Assembly (NCBI RefSeq): GCF_014841115.1
Contig: NZ_JACYTP010000016.1
Location: 1 to 64,000, forward strand
Origin: Photobacterium arenosum
GTDB taxonomy: Bacteria > Pseudomonadota > Gammaproteobacteria > Enterobacterales > Vibrionaceae
Length of the DNA: 64,000 nucleotides
Reading direction: 5' to 3'
A program made the translations under genes and the position numbers. Position 1 is the first letter of the stretch. Every line of letters starts with the position of its first letter. Shown here one piece after another: positions 31,777 through 41,617 of this stretch. Under the pieces are notes generated by a model that did not search any database, had not been told where the DNA came from, and saw nothing but the letters and a program-made list of their open reading frames with translations.

Positions 31777-34359
31777 TTGCAAAATTATATTAATACCTTA
31801 ATTGGCAGGTTGGATAAGCATAACCACCGTCGGGTTGAACGTGCGCGTCTTGCCATGAACGCACAATCTGAGCAGGTGTTCAGTGTGCTGCCTGTGCTGT
31901 TGCATGTTAACCATCCCGCATTGCCTGGCTACCAGGATGCCGAAGTACCGCAAGGTATTGCGTCATTTGTTCCTACATCACGTCAGTCGACGCTGATCCG
32001 TGAGCATTTTGCTTTCGATCTTCCCGCTTCTTTTTTTCATGACTCACCGGATGGTGACATTCTGGGTTTATACGCGATGGGCAGCACCTCGTCGCTGGGC
32101 CAGAGCCTGACCAGTGATCTGGATATCTGGGTTTGTATCCGCACCCGTATGCCGTTAGATGAGCGTGAAGCGCTGCTTACCAAGTGTAAAGCCGTGTCCG
32201 GCTGGGCGCAGACACAGGGCGTGGAAGCTAACTTTTTCCTGATCGATGATAACCGTTTCCGCCATAACCGTTCGGAAGCCCTGAGTGGCGATAACTGTGG
32301 TTCCAGTCAGCATTTGCTGTTGCTGGACGAGTTTTACCGCTCGGCCGTGCATTTGGCAGGACAGCGCTTCTTGTGGTATCTGGTACCGCCGGAAATGGAA
32401 GAGTGTTATGACGATTACGTCGCTTATCTGGCGGCCAATGGTTATATCAACCGCGATGAGTGGATTGACTTTGGCGGCCTGTGCCGCATTCCGGCTGAAG
32501 AATATTTCGGTTCCAGCCTGTGGCATCTGTACAAAAGTATCGACTCTCCCTATAAATCGGTGCTGAAAGCCATTTTGCTGGAAGCTTATTCCTGCGAGTA
32601 CCCCCACACGCAACTCCTGAGCGTGGACGGCAAGCGGCGCTTTTTCTCCGAGCAGTCGTCGCACTACGCGATGGATGCCTACTACCTGATGCTGGAAAAA
32701 GTGACCCGTTATCTGGAGCGGATTAACGATCACCGCCGTCTGGATCTGGTGCGTCGCTGTTTCTATCTGAAAACCCACGAAAAACTGACTCGTGAGCCCG
32801 GTATTGGCTCAGTCGCCTGGCGTCGTGAGGTACTGGCTGAGCTGACCTCTGAGTGGCAATGGTCCCGTGAGGTCATTGAAGAGCTGGATAACCGCCGCAA
32901 CTGGAAGGTGGAGCAGGTCAAGCGGGCCCACAACGAGCTGCTTGACGCCCTGATGCTCAGTTATCGTAACCTGATCCTGTTTGCGCGCCGTAACGACATT
33001 ACCTCGTCGATCAGCCCGGAAGATATCAGTATTCTGGCCCGTAAGCTGTATGCGGCCTTTGAGGTATTGCCCGGCAAAGTGACCCTGCTCAACCCGCAGG
33101 TGTCGCCAGACTTGCACGAAGGGGATCTGACCTTTATTCAGGTGCCTGCCGGCCGGACTAACACCGCGGGCTGGTACCTGTACAAGCAGCCGCTGGATCC
33201 GTACGCCATTCTGGGCCAGCCGTCGTTAGAGCATAACCGCTACCTGAGCAAACTGGTGGCCTGGGCGTATTTCAACGGCCTGCTGACCGAAACGACCAAC
33301 CTGCACACTGTGGTGCGCGATTCGGCCATGGATATCGACAAGCTGTACCAGATGGTGAGCGATATCCGCAATACCTTTTCGATCCGCCGTCCCAAGCCAG
33401 GCCTGAAAGCCCTGTCCAGCCCGTGTGAAATCCGCCAGTTAGGGATTTTCATCAATCTGGAGCAGGACCCGACGGAAGAAATGAAAAGCCGGGCGGTGAA
33501 GTTTGATTTCAAAAATACCGATATCTTCAGCTTTGGCCCTGAACAGACCTGTCTGGTCGGCAGCGTTGATCTGGTTTACCGTAACTCATGGAATGAAGTG
33601 CGTACCCTGAACTTCAAGGGTGAAAACGCCATGATGGATGCACTGAAGACCATTTTGAGCAAGATGCATCAGGATGCCATTTCGCCCGAATCGGTCGATG
33701 TGTTTTGCTACAGCAAACACATGCGCGGGATGATCCGCAACCTGGTGTATCAGCTGGTGGCCGAGTGTATTGAGATGCGTCTGATGCCGGTGGAGCAGCA
33801 GGAGAAGCAGCGCCGTTTTAAAGCGATCCGCATTGGCAGCCAGACACATGGTTTGTTCTTTGAGCGTCGCGGGGTCTCGGTGCAGAAGCTGGAAAACTCG
33901 GTCGACTTCTACCGCTGTATTTCCAGTAATAAGCTGCTGGGCAGTGCTAGCGTGGTGATGGGGAAAACCGATGAGCCGCATCCGCCGTCCATTGTCGATG
34001 CTTACGCCAGTGAAGGCCTGATCCAGTTCTTCTTTGAAGACTGTGAAAACCACGGTTTCAATATTTATATCCTGGACGAAACCAACCGGATTGAAGTTTA
34101 TCGCCAGTGCAGCGGCAACATGGATGAAATGGTCCATGGCGTGAACCGTTTTTATACCTCGGCGCAGGACAGGTTCAGTTACAGTTCGAATTTCATCAAT
34201 TTTAACCTGCCTCAGTTCTACCATATTGTGTATGGCCAGGAGGGTGAGTGTCAGGTGTTACCTTACAAGAGCGGGTATCAGGCTGAGCGTCGGCTGGCGG
34301 CCGATAACCAGGCCAATATGGATGAAGCCGGCAAAGGCGGGCAGATGAGTCTGTCTTAA
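31777..34359 (+). CDS. cyaA: Class I adenylate cyclase CyaA
   Basis: An 860-residue class I cyclase that makes cAMP for CRP. The N-terminal catalytic half includes MGSTSSLGQSLTSDLDIWV, a nucleotidyltransferase-type GS...DLD motif (about residues 100-120); the C-terminal half is the glucose-responsive regulatory region. The start is TTG at 31777 with GGAAGAG 5 bases upstream, giving (M)QNYINTLIGRLD, which aligns with E. coli CyaA, itself started by UUG. No ATG in frame suits better. It is followed by a bidirectional terminator shared with cyaY. Confidence 0.97.
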   Translation: MQNYINTLIGRLDKHNHRRVERARLAMNAQSEQVFSVLPVLLHVNHPALPGYQDAEVPQGIASFVPTSRQSTLIREHFAFDLPASFFHDSPDGDILGLYAMGSTSSLGQSLTSDLDIWVCIRTRMPLDEREALLTKCKAVSGWAQTQGVEANFFLIDDNRFRHNRSEALSGDNCGSSQHLLLLDEFYRSAVHLAGQRFLWYLVPPEMEECYDDYVAYLAANGYINRDEWIDFGGLCRIPAEEYFGSSLWHLYKSIDSPYKSVLKAILLEAYSCEYPHTQLLSVDGKRRFFSEQSSHYAMDAYYLMLEKVTRYLERINDHRRLDLVRRCFYLKTHEKLTREPGIGSVAWRREVLAELTSEWQWSREVIEELDNRRNWKVEQVKRAHNELLDALMLSYRNLILFARRNDITSSISPEDISILARKLYAAFEVLPGKVTLLNPQVSPDLHEGDLTFIQVPAGRTNTAGWYLYKQPLDPYAILGQPSLEHNRYLSKLVAWAYFNGLLTETTNLHTVVRDSAMDIDKLYQMVSDIRNTFSIRRPKPGLKALSSPCEIRQLGIFINLEQDPTEEMKSRAVKFDFKNTDIFSFGPEQTCLVGSVDLVYRNSWNEVRTLNFKGENAMMDALKTILSKMHQDAISPESVDVFCYSKHMRGMIRNLVYQLVAECIEMRLMPVEQQEKQRRFKAIRIGSQTHGLFFERRGVSVQKLENSVDFYRCISSNKLLGSASVVMGKTDEPHPPSIVDAYASEGLIQFFFEDCENHGFNIYILDETNRIEVYRQCSGNMDEMVHGVNRFYTSAQDRFSYSSNFINFNLPQFYHIVYGQEGECQVLPYKSGYQAERRLAADNQANMDEAGKGGQMSLS

Positions 34360-34388
34360 AGCTGTTTTGTCATATTGGGTGCCAGATT

Positions 34389-34431
34389 GCCGGCGCAGCA
34401 GAGAGTGTTATCTGCTGCGCCGGCATTGTTT
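34389..34431. terminator. Terminator between cyaA and cyaY
   Basis: A perfect 14-bp GC-rich stem (34389-34402 with 34411-34424), followed on plus by ATTGTTTTT. It ends cyaA and probably also slows the converging cyaY transcript. Confidence 0.85.
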
Positions 34432-34743
34432 TTACCAGTCGACACTTTCTTGCGCGTGAACCGAGCACTCGCGCTTAATCAGTGAAATCAGCTCTTCGCC
34501 GCTGCGGGTGCAGAGCCAGATCCCGTCGTTATATTTGAAGTGATAGCCGCCTGATTTGGATGCCACCCAGATTTCATGCAGCGGTTCCTGACGGTTGATG
34601 ACGATCTGGCTGCGGTTTTCAAACTCCAGTGTCAGCACGTTGCCTGTTGTCTCATATTCGATGTCTGCGCCGGACTGATCGATGCCTTCCTCGATATGCA
34701 TAAGTACCTGATCAGCCAGTTTATGAAATTCAGTATCGTTCAT
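34432..34743 (-). CDS. cyaY: Frataxin-like iron-sulfur assembly protein CyaY
   Basis: A 103-residue protein (E. coli CyaY has 106). It has the acidic first helix (MNDTEFHKLADQVLMHIEEG), the beta-sheet core (LTLEFENRSQIVINRQEPLHEIWVA) and GGYHFKYNDGIWLCTRSGEE. CyaY binds iron and modulates IscS in iron-sulfur cluster assembly. The ATG at 34743 matches orthologues; the open frame runs far upstream through lptM. It is convergent to cyaA and divergent from lptM-lysA. Confidence 0.96.
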   Translation of the reverse strand: MNDTEFHKLADQVLMHIEEGIDQSGADIEYETTGNVLTLEFENRSQIVINRQEPLHEIWVASKSGGYHFKYNDGIWLCTRSGEELISLIKRECSVHAQESVDW

Positions 34744-34819
34744 CCTGTAAGTCCTATTGCTTTTCCTAGTGTGGGTGCGATTATAGAGGGCATTGCAATC
34801 ATTATCACTGGCTTTAAAA

Positions 34820-34939
34820 ATGCGTACAGGTTTAATAGCAACATTTATTCTGACAGTACTGACATTGGCAGGCTGCGGCCAGAGTGGTCCGCTGTATATG
34901 CCAGCCGATGACACCGAACAGACAGAGCAAACCGAATAA
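34820..34939 (+). CDS. lptM: Small lipoprotein LptM (YifL)
   Basis: A 39-residue lipoprotein: signal MRTGLIATFILTVLTLAGC with the lipobox LAGC, then GQSGPLYMP and an acidic Thr/Gln/Glu tail. The C-G-x-x-GPLY-P start of the mature part is the LptM hallmark; in E. coli LptM promotes oxidative maturation of the LPS translocon LptD. The position directly before lysA is conserved. The gene lies in the divergent spacer of cyaY and ends 28 bases before the lysA start. Confidence 0.9.
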   Translation: MRTGLIATFILTVLTLAGCGQSGPLYMPADDTEQTEQTE

Positions 34940-34967
34940 CCGCGGCCATAACAGGGAAGAGACCACA

Positions 34968-36218
34968 TTGGATTATTTTAATTATCAGCAAGACGGCCAG
35001 CTTTACGCTGAAGATATCGCAGTAACTGACCTGGCTGAACGTTTTGGCACGCCGCTCTATGTATACTCCCGCGCGACCCTGGAACGCCACTGGCGTGCGT
35101 TTGACAGTGCGGTAGCTGATCATCCGCATCTGATCTGCTACGCGGTGAAAGCAAACTCAAACCTCGGGGTACTGAATGTGCTGGCCCGACTGGGTTCAGG
35201 GTTTGATATTGTCTCTGTCGGCGAGCTGGAACGCGTTATTGCCGCAGGCGGTGATGCCGGGAAAGTTGTTTTCTCCGGTGTCGGTAAAACCGCCGCAGAA
35301 ATGCGCCGGGCGCTTGAACTGGACATCAAGTGTTTTAATGTTGAATCAGAGCCTGAGCTGGAGCGCCTGAATCAGGTTGCCGCTGAGATGGGCAAAGTGG
35401 CGTCTGTGTCGCTGCGCATCAACCCGGATGTGGATGCCAAGACACACCCGTATATTTCCACCGGCCTGCGTGACAACAAGTTCGGCATTGCCTTTGACCG
35501 TGCCCCGGAAGTGTACCGTCTGGCACACAGCCTGCCGAATCTCAATGTGATTGGCATGGACTGCCATATCGGTTCACAGCTGACAGAGCTGACGCCCTTC
35601 ATTGATGCCACAGATCGCCTGCTGGCCCTGATTGATACCCTGAAAGCAGAAGGCATAGTGATCCGCCATCTGGATGTCGGCGGTGGTCTGGGTGTGACCT
35701 ACAATGATGAGCAGCCGCCACTGCCATCTGATTACGCGAAAGCACTGCTGGAGCGTCTGGAAAATCACATGGATCTGGAGCTGATTTTTGAGCCGGGCCG
35801 TGCGATTGCCGCCAATGCCGGTGTACTGGTGACCCGTGTTGAGTACCTCAAGCATACTGAGCACAAAAACTTCGCCATCGTTGATGCCGCCATGAACGAT
35901 CTGATCCGCCCGACCCTGTATCATGCCTGGCAGGCGATAGTGCCGGTTGTTCCGCGTGACGGCGAGCCGCTGGAATACGACTTTGTCGGCCCGATCTGTG
36001 AAACCGGCGACTACATTGGTAAAGAGCGCCTGCTGAAGCTGGAGCAGGGCGATCTGGTCGCCGTGCGTTCTGCCGGTGCCTACGGGTTTGTGATGTCATC
36101 CAACTACAACACCCGTCCGCGTGTGGCGGAAATCATGGTAGATGGCGATCAGGCTCACGTGGTGCGCGAACGTGAAACACTGAGTCAGTTGTGGCAGTCT
36201 GAGCGCCTGTTGCCTTAA
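34968..36218 (+). CDS. lysA: Diaminopimelate decarboxylase LysA
   Basis: A 416-residue PLP enzyme of alanine-racemase fold that makes lysine from meso-diaminopimelate. The PLP lysine is in CYAVKANSN (about residue 60); other blocks are GSGFDIVSVGELERV, HIGSQ, LDVGGGLGVTY, EPGRAI and GPICETGDY. The start is TTG at 34968 with GGAAGAG upstream, giving (M)DYFNYQQDGQLYAED as in vibrios. Upstream in-frame ATGs overlap lptM and are not used. It lies 21 bases before dapF. Confidence 0.96.
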   Translation: MDYFNYQQDGQLYAEDIAVTDLAERFGTPLYVYSRATLERHWRAFDSAVADHPHLICYAVKANSNLGVLNVLARLGSGFDIVSVGELERVIAAGGDAGKVVFSGVGKTAAEMRRALELDIKCFNVESEPELERLNQVAAEMGKVASVSLRINPDVDAKTHPYISTGLRDNKFGIAFDRAPEVYRLAHSLPNLNVIGMDCHIGSQLTELTPFIDATDRLLALIDTLKAEGIVIRHLDVGGGLGVTYNDEQPPLPSDYAKALLERLENHMDLELIFEPGRAIAANAGVLVTRVEYLKHTEHKNFAIVDAAMNDLIRPTLYHAWQAIVPVVPRDGEPLEYDFVGPICETGDYIGKERLLKLEQGDLVAVRSAGAYGFVMSSNYNTRPRVAEIMVDGDQAHVVRERETLSQLWQSERLLP

Positions 36219-36239
36219 CCCATAAGCGAGAGAACGCCG

Positions 36240-37070
36240 ATGCAGTTTCAATTTTCTAAGATGCATGGTTTGGGCAATGATTTCATGGTCGTCGACTGTG
36301 TGACCCAGAACATCTTCTTCTCCCCGGACGCCATCAGGCGTCTGGCGGATCGGCATCGCGGGGTGGGTTTTGATCAGCTTCTGGTCGTAGAGCCGCCTTA
36401 TGATCCCGAGACGGATTTTCACTATCGCATTTTTAATGCCGATGGCAGCGAAGTGTCGCAGTGCGGTAACGGGGCCCGTTGTTTTGCCCGCTTTGTCTCT
36501 ATGAAAGGGCTGACCAATAAGTACCGGATCGCGGTCAGCACCAAGTCGGGCAAGATGGTGCTGCAGTTGGAGAACGACAACCAGGTGACGGTCAACATGG
36601 GCGTCCCTGAGTTCACGCCGGAAAAAATTCCGTTCAAGGCCAAACAGGAAGAAAAAACCTACATACTGCGCGCGGAAGATAGCACCGTATTCTGCGGTGC
36701 CGCCAGTATGGGCAATCCGCACTGTGTGACCGTGGTGGATAATGTGGATACGGCGGATGTCGAGACGCTCGGCCCGCTGCTGGAAAGCCATGAACGTTTT
36801 CCTGAGCGGGTTAATGTCGGCTTTATGCAGGTAGTGTCGCGCGCTGCCGTCCGCCTGCGGGTCTACGAACGCGGTGCGGGCGAAACCCAGGCGTGCGGCA
36901 GCGGAGCCTGCGCTGCTGTCGCTATCGGTCAGCGCCAGGGCTTGCTGGACAGCAATGTGACCGTCAGCCTGCCCGGTGGCGATCTGCATATTCGCTGGGC
37001 TGGCGATGGTCAGCCTCTGTATATGACCGGGCCTGTTGCTCATGTGTTCGATGGCCAAATCACGCTCTGA
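36240..37070 (+). CDS. dapF: Diaminopimelate epimerase DapF
   Basis: A 276-residue cofactor-independent epimerase that converts LL- to meso-diaminopimelate for lysine and peptidoglycan. Its two catalytic cysteines are in QCGNGARC (about 75) and ACGSGACAA (about 219). [15 protein letters not shown] is the standard start, preceded by GAGAG. It follows lysA in what is probably one transcript with DUF484, xerC and yigB. Confidence 0.98.
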   Translation: MQFQFSKMHGLGNDFMVVDCVTQNIFFSPDAIRRLADRHRGVGFDQLLVVEPPYDPETDFHYRIFNADGSEVSQCGNGARCFARFVSMKGLTNKYRIAVSTKSGKMVLQLENDNQVTVNMGVPEFTPEKIPFKAKQEEKTYILRAEDSTVFCGAASMGNPHCVTVVDNVDTADVETLGPLLESHERFPERVNVGFMQVVSRAAVRLRVYERGAGETQACGSGACAAVAIGQRQGLLDSNVTVSLPGGDLHIRWAGDGQPLYMTGPVAHVFDGQITL

Positions 37071-37138
37071 AGTGTGGCAAATGGCAAGTTGCCGGTGGGG
37101 CTGTCTGGCCCCATTGAGCCTAACCAAATCTGCAAGTG

Positions 37139-37846
37139 ATGACTGAGATGACCCAACTGAACCAACGCCCTGCGGATGATGAGGGTGCAGCGCTCAACCC
37201 GCAGGCGATCGCGGCTTTTTTAACTGCCAATCCTGACTTTTTTATCCAGCAGCCCGAGCTGCTGGAGCAGCTCAGGCTGCCCCATACCGAGCGCGGATCG
37301 GTTTCGCTGGTGGAGCGCCAGATGGAGCGGCTGCGCCATAAAGTGGCGGAACTGGAAAAGCAGATCGATGGCATGATGTCTGTCGCGGCCAGTAACAGCG
37401 CGTTATTTGCTGCCTTTGCTCGTGCCCAGCAGCAATTGTTTCAGACCCACAATATTTACCAGGCGCTGAGTGTGCTGACTGCACTGGCGACGGAACTGGA
37501 TTTACGGGTCAGTGTACGGTTGTTTGACAGCATGGACGCCGAACTGTCGCTGAGCCGGCAGGCGTTTGAAGGGTTTCGACGCGCCCGGCTCAACCCGCAG
37601 GATGTTTATCTTGGCCGACTGCGCAGTGCCGAAAGCGAAATGCTGTTCGAACAGCCCCCTCAGCTGGGCTCATTCATCGTGCTCAAGCTGGGTGAATCGG
37701 AACGGCCTGACGGTGTACTGTGTTTTGCCAGCCGGGATGGCGGCCATTTTCAACCCGGGATGGACACGCTGTTTGTGACTCAGTTGGCCGACGTGCTGGG
37801 ACGCTTGATCCGCCACTGGGAATACAGCCGTGAGGTTATTGAATGA
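37139..37846 (+). CDS. DUF484 family protein (YigA type)
   Basis: About 235 residues with a short N-terminal helical segment ([26 protein letters not shown]), a coiled coil (about 55-85) and a GAF-like C-terminal domain. The family is always found between dapF and xerC in gammaproteobacteria; its function is unknown. GTG at 37136 and ATG at 37139 are adjacent possible starts. It overlaps xerC by 4 bp. Confidence 0.92.
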   Translation: MTEMTQLNQRPADDEGAALNPQAIAAFLTANPDFFIQQPELLEQLRLPHTERGSVSLVERQMERLRHKVAELEKQIDGMMSVAASNSALFAAFARAQQQLFQTHNIYQALSVLTALATELDLRVSVRLFDSMDAELSLSRQAFEGFRRARLNPQDVYLGRLRSAESEMLFEQPPQLGSFIVLKLGESERPDGVLCFASRDGGHFQPGMDTLFVTQLADVLGRLIRHWEYSREVIE

Positions 37847-38751
37847 GTTTGCCGGCCAGTCTGACCCGCTCGCTTGACCGCTTTTACGAGTATCTGCGCA
37901 GTGAGCGGGAGCTGAGTCTGCATACCCAGCAGAACTACAAGCGCCAGCTGACCACAGTGGCTGAGCAGTTGCTCGAACTGGGGGTCTCCGACTGGCACAC
38001 CTTAGATGCTGCCTGGGTTCGTCAGGTGGCGAGCAAAGGGATGCGGGACGGCCTCAAGGCCAGCAGTCTGGCTATGCGATTATCCGCGTTGCGCAGCTTT
38101 CTGGATTATCTGGTCCATCAGGGAGAGCTGAAGGCCAATCCGGCCAAAGGGGTATCAGCACCGCGTAAATCCCGGCCTCTCCCCAAAAACCTCGATGTCG
38201 ATGAGATGGATCAGCTGCTCAGTGTTGATGAGAATGATCCCTTGTCGGTCCGGGATCGCGCCATGATGGAACTTATGTATGGCGCGGGCCTGCGCTTGTC
38301 GGAACTGGTTGGGCTGAACGTGAAAGACATCAGCCTGAGCAAGGGCGATCTGCGGGTGATAGGTAAAGGCGACAAAGAACGCATTGTCCCTTTTGCCGGT
38401 CTGGCCCGGGAATGGGTGGGGATCTGGCTGAAAATGCGCGGACAACTGGCCGCTCCCGGTGAACCGGCATTGTTTGTGTCCAAGCTGGGCCAGCGCATCT
38501 CCAACCGTAACGTGCAGAAACGTATGGCGGAATGGGGACAAAAGCAAGCGGTGTCCAGTCATATTAATCCACACAAGCTGCGTCACAGTTTTGCCACTCA
38601 TATGCTGGAGTCCAGCGGTGATCTTCGCGCGGTGCAGGAGCTGCTGGGCCACGCCAATCTCAGTACCACACAAATCTACACCCATTTAGACTTTCAGCAT
38701 TTAGCCAAGGTGTATGATCAGGCACATCCGCGTGCCAAGAAGACCAAATAA
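37843..38751 (+). CDS. xerC: Tyrosine recombinase XerC
   Basis: A 302-residue recombinase that with XerD resolves chromosome dimers at dif. It has the N-terminal core-binding domain ([16 protein letters not shown]) and the catalytic R-K-H-R-H-Y set in [49 protein letters not shown]. It overlaps DUF484 and is followed 12 bases later by yigB. Confidence 0.98.
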   Translation: MSLPASLTRSLDRFYEYLRSERELSLHTQQNYKRQLTTVAEQLLELGVSDWHTLDAAWVRQVASKGMRDGLKASSLAMRLSALRSFLDYLVHQGELKANPAKGVSAPRKSRPLPKNLDVDEMDQLLSVDENDPLSVRDRAMMELMYGAGLRLSELVGLNVKDISLSKGDLRVIGKGDKERIVPFAGLAREWVGIWLKMRGQLAAPGEPALFVSKLGQRISNRNVQKRMAEWGQKQAVSSHINPHKLRHSFATHMLESSGDLRAVQELLGHANLSTTQIYTHLDFQHLAKVYDQAHPRAKKTK

Positions 38752-38763
38752 GGAGCCGGTGTC

Positions 38764-39480
38764 ATGCAGTTTTACCGCAGTTTTCGTTCTCCCAAAGCAC
38801 TCACCTTTGATCTGGACGATACCCTGTACGATAACCATCCGGTGATTCTGCGCGCCGAGCAGGCGATGTATGACTGGCTGGCCGCCGCGCATCCGGCTTC
38901 ACATGCATTGACGCCCGCAGACTGGCAGCGGCTCAAATACCAATTGGCAAAGGACAACCCTATGCTGCGCCACGATGTCACCGAGTGGCGCCGGGTGATG
39001 CTGCGTACCGGTCTGATCCGGCTCGGCTATTCGCAGACCCAGGCCGCGGAGGCGACGGAAGAAGGGCTGCACATAGTATTAACCGTCAGAAATCAGGTCG
39101 ATGTGCCTGATATGACCCATGCCGTGCTCAGCGAACTGGCCACGCGGGTGCCGCTGCTGGCGATCACTAACGGCAATGTGGACGCGGATAAAATCGGCCT
39201 GGGCCAGTATTTCTCCCGGGTATTGGTGGCAGGCCGTGACGGCTTGTCCAAACCGGCGCCGGATTTATTTATCCAGGCTCAGGCACTGTTGGGAGTGTCG
39301 GCGGCGGATATTCTTCATGTCGGCGATCACCTGATCAGCGATGTGGCCGGCGCCCGTCGCAGCGGTTTTCAAGCCTGCTGGTTTAATGATCAGTCACGTC
39401 AGATGCATCAGGAGTCTAAAGCGACATGGCTGCCGGATGTTGAAATCCACACTCTGGATCAGCTGCTGTTACTGGTGTGA
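38764..39480 (+). CDS. yigB: HAD-family phosphatase YigB
   Basis: A 238-residue HAD hydrolase with motif I FDLDDTLYDN, motif II ITNGN, a Lys in GLSKPAPD and motif IV HVGDHLISDVAGARRSG. E. coli YigB dephosphorylates FMN and some sugar phosphates; the dapF-DUF484-xerC-yigB order is conserved. AAGGAGCCGGTGTC precedes the ATG. It converges on the DoxX gene with 2 bases between stop codons. Confidence 0.94.
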   Translation: MQFYRSFRSPKALTFDLDDTLYDNHPVILRAEQAMYDWLAAAHPASHALTPADWQRLKYQLAKDNPMLRHDVTEWRRVMLRTGLIRLGYSQTQAAEATEEGLHIVLTVRNQVDVPDMTHAVLSELATRVPLLAITNGNVDADKIGLGQYFSRVLVAGRDGLSKPAPDLFIQAQALLGVSAADILHVGDHLISDVAGARRSGFQACWFNDQSRQMHQESKATWLPDVEIHTLDQLLLLV

Positions 39481-39482
39481 GC

Positions 39483-39941
39483 CTATTCCAGTAAGCGGCT
39501 GGGCCGTCGCGCCAGGCCGGACAGATGATCCAGAGACACCAGCCCCGCGCCCCAGAATACATTCACCAGCAACATCATGCCCCACAGCTGGTGGTCAAAA
39601 AAGCCTTTCTCCCACAGCAGCGGATAGGACACCACGGCTATGATGTTGAAGACAAACAGCAGCAGTGCCATCGGCCGGGTCAGCAAGCCCAGTACCAGAA
39701 ACACAGGCACTATCAGCTCAGTTGCCGTGCCCAGATAGGCCGCTATCCGCCAGGGCAGCAGCGGAACCTGATATTCATATTCAAACAGATACAGGGTGCT
39801 GTCCCAGCTCTGGTATTTGATCATACCTGAGTTGAAAAAGACCCAGGCCACCCACAAGCGGGTGAATAACAACAGCAGGGGGATCAGCGGCGCCAGCAGA
39901 CGGCTGAACCGGGTATCTGTGTCTTTAATAAGGTAGAGCAT
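39483..39941 (-). CDS. DoxX-family membrane protein of the bufferin-type operon
   Basis: 152 residues with four predicted membrane helices and the DoxX pattern (RLWVAWVFFNSGMIKYQSW, GTATELIVPVFLVLGLLTRP). AGGAGG stands 6 bases before the ATG at 39941; the open frame extends to 39992 without similarity. It is the last gene of a minus-strand operon with DUF2063, DUF692 and DUF2282. DoxX proteins accompany many such operons and may take part in membrane redox or copper handling; this role is inferred from context. It lies 68 bases after the DUF2063 gene. Confidence 0.88.
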   Translation of the reverse strand: MLYLIKDTDTRFSRLLAPLIPLLLLFTRLWVAWVFFNSGMIKYQSWDSTLYLFEYEYQVPLLPWRIAAYLGTATELIVPVFLVLGLLTRPMALLLFVFNIIAVVSYPLLWEKGFFDHQLWGMMLLVNVFWGAGLVSLDHLSGLARRPSRLLE

Positions 39942-40009
39942 GTCAGCCTCCTGGACTGCAGGCGAGCCACTTTGATCGAGTAGTGAAACCAAAGTGGCAA
40001 AAAAGGTGA

Positions 40010-40762
40010 TTACATCTCATCAGCATAGAGAATATCGCTAAAAACCTGTGCAGCAATCAGCTCCCCCAGCACCGCCAGCATATCCTGGCTGGCTTGTCCC
40101 AGAGGTTGATGTTGGCGCGCCAGCTGCACCAGTGCGGTTCCCGCCTGAGTGGTGGCGATCACGGCCGGTCCGGGCAGCACTATGGCGGATTCACTCGTCC
40201 GGATGGTCAATCCGTCCAGCTGTTCATCGCGTATCGCCAGCCACAGCGACGCAACCGCATAGTCGCTGTTCAGCAACCAGCAGGCAGGCTGAGGGATCAA
40301 TCTGGCGTCAGCCAGACGCTGCTCTGTCAGCCCCTGCAGTTTTTCCAGCGGAAACGCCGCCAGGGCCGCATTGCACATAGACGCCCGGTCGACCAGCCAC
40401 TCTAAGGCCGCCAGATCGGCCAGATAAGGCACAGCATCGGTAAGTGTTGCCTGAGCACAAATCGTCTGGTCAAAACCGCCGCCATAATGGCTGACATCGC
40501 CCTGCTCCAACGGTGTGGTCAGAATATGCTGGCGGGCCAGCGCGGAAAAACACTCGTCACCCACCACGGCTTTGACTGCCGGATAGGTCGCTTCCAGCAC
40601 TTCGCTCAGGCTGATCACAAAGTTGTTGCGGTAGATTTGCAGCCGCTGTTCGGCGCTGAAAAGGTTATCGGTGATCAGGCCGGCGACATCGCTTGGCCGG
40701 TATTGTAAGGCCTGGGCAAAACTCGTCTGCAGGGTGGCCAGATCAGGCGCATCATCTTTCAT
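40010..40762 (-). CDS. DUF2063 protein, partner of the MNIO enzyme (BufC/HvfC type)
   Basis: A 250-residue cytoplasmic protein with the N-terminal DUF2063 helical domain (LQTSFAQALQYRPSDVAGLI, RLQIYRNNFVISLSEVLEATYP) and a C-terminal domain with ALEWLVDRASMCN. In characterised DUF692 systems this partner binds the precursor peptide and brings it to the oxidase. It overlaps the DUF692 gene by 11 bp, which implies tight co-expression. Confidence 0.88.
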   Translation of the reverse strand: MKDDAPDLATLQTSFAQALQYRPSDVAGLITDNLFSAEQRLQIYRNNFVISLSEVLEATYPAVKAVVGDECFSALARQHILTTPLEQGDVSHYGGGFDQTICAQATLTDAVPYLADLAALEWLVDRASMCNAALAAFPLEKLQGLTEQRLADARLIPQPACWLLNSDYAVASLWLAIRDEQLDGLTIRTSESAIVLPGPAVIATTQAGTALVQLARQHQPLGQASQDMLAVLGELIAAQVFSDILYADEM

Positions 40763-41615
40763 GATTGCCTCCGCCAGGGTGGGTGTTACGCAGGATCTGC
40801 CGGGCCTTTTCGGCTTCGCCCAGCAGCACTGCCAGCGGGGGAATGTCGAGGTCCCATTCGATCAGGGTCGGCACTGAGCCGTGAGTTTGTACCCAGTCCC
40901 GGTACAGTTGCCAGACGGGATCACTGACCGGGCGGCTGTGAGTATCAATCCAGATTTCACCCTCATCAAGTTGTTTGACCGTAAAGCCAGCCAGGTGGAT
41001 TTCTTTGACGGCGTTAGGGTTCAGCGCCGCCAGATAGGTGGCACAGTCAAAACCGTGATTGAAACTGCTGACGTAGATGTTATTGAGATCCAGCAGCAGG
41101 CCGCAGCCGGTGCGCTGCTGGACAAGATCCAGAAAATCCCACTCGGTATACGTGGCATGGTGGAAGCTCAGGTAGCTGGACGGGTTCTCGAGCAGTAGCT
41201 GGCGTCCCAGCGTCTCCTGCACCTGACTGATTTTAGTGCAAACCACATTCAGTGCTTGTTCCGTGTAGGGAATGGGCAGCAGATCGTTGAAATACTGGCC
41301 GCTGATCGAACTCCAGCTTAAATGGTCGGATACGGCCAGGGGTTGAATGTCGTCGATCAGGCGTTTGAGCTGAGCCAGGTGGCGGACATCCAGCGGATCG
41401 GCAGAGCCCAGTGACAGGCCGATACCGTGGCAGCTGATGGGAGTATGGTCAGCGATGGTGTTGAGACTGCGGCGTGCCGGGCTGTCGGGGTTGAAATAGT
41501 TTTCGCTGTGAATCTCCAGCCAACCGACTTCAGGCGGGTTCATCGCGGCAAACAGACTCAGGTGGGGCGCACGCAGGCCAACCCCCACCTGTTCAAAGGC
41601 ATGATCACGCATCAT
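40752..41615 (-). CDS. DUF692/MNIO oxidase of the bufferin type (BufB/HvfB)
   Basis: A 287-residue multinuclear non-heme iron enzyme of the MbnB/TglH/DUF692 family. The conserved metal-ligand blocks are EIHSENY, SCHGIGLSLG, SDHLSW, LLENPSSYL, LLDLNNIYVSS, EIHLAGF, DTHSRPV and IEWDLDIPPL. Such enzymes oxidatively turn precursor cysteines into heterocycles; with a DUF2282 substrate the known product class is bufferins with thiooxazole-modified Cys that bind copper. It sits directly after the precursor gene (2 bases between) and overlaps the DUF2063 gene. Confidence 0.93.
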   Translation of the reverse strand: MMRDHAFEQVGVGLRAPHLSLFAAMNPPEVGWLEIHSENYFNPDSPARRSLNTIADHTPISCHGIGLSLGSADPLDVRHLAQLKRLIDDIQPLAVSDHLSWSSISGQYFNDLLPIPYTEQALNVVCTKISQVQETLGRQLLLENPSSYLSFHHATYTEWDFLDLVQQRTGCGLLLDLNNIYVSSFNHGFDCATYLAALNPNAVKEIHLAGFTVKQLDEGEIWIDTHSRPVSDPVWQLYRDWVQTHGSVPTLIEWDLDIPPLAVLLGEAEKARQILRNTHPGGGNHER

Positions 41616-41617
41616 GA

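Noticed and set aside
31580-31801. 73-codon frame upstream of cyaA
   Set aside because: No SD, overlaps the cyaA start in another frame and contains the CRP site.
36096-37127. Long minus-strand frame opposite lysA/dapF (343 codons)
   Set aside because: Shadow of dapF; no SD and no recognisable motif.
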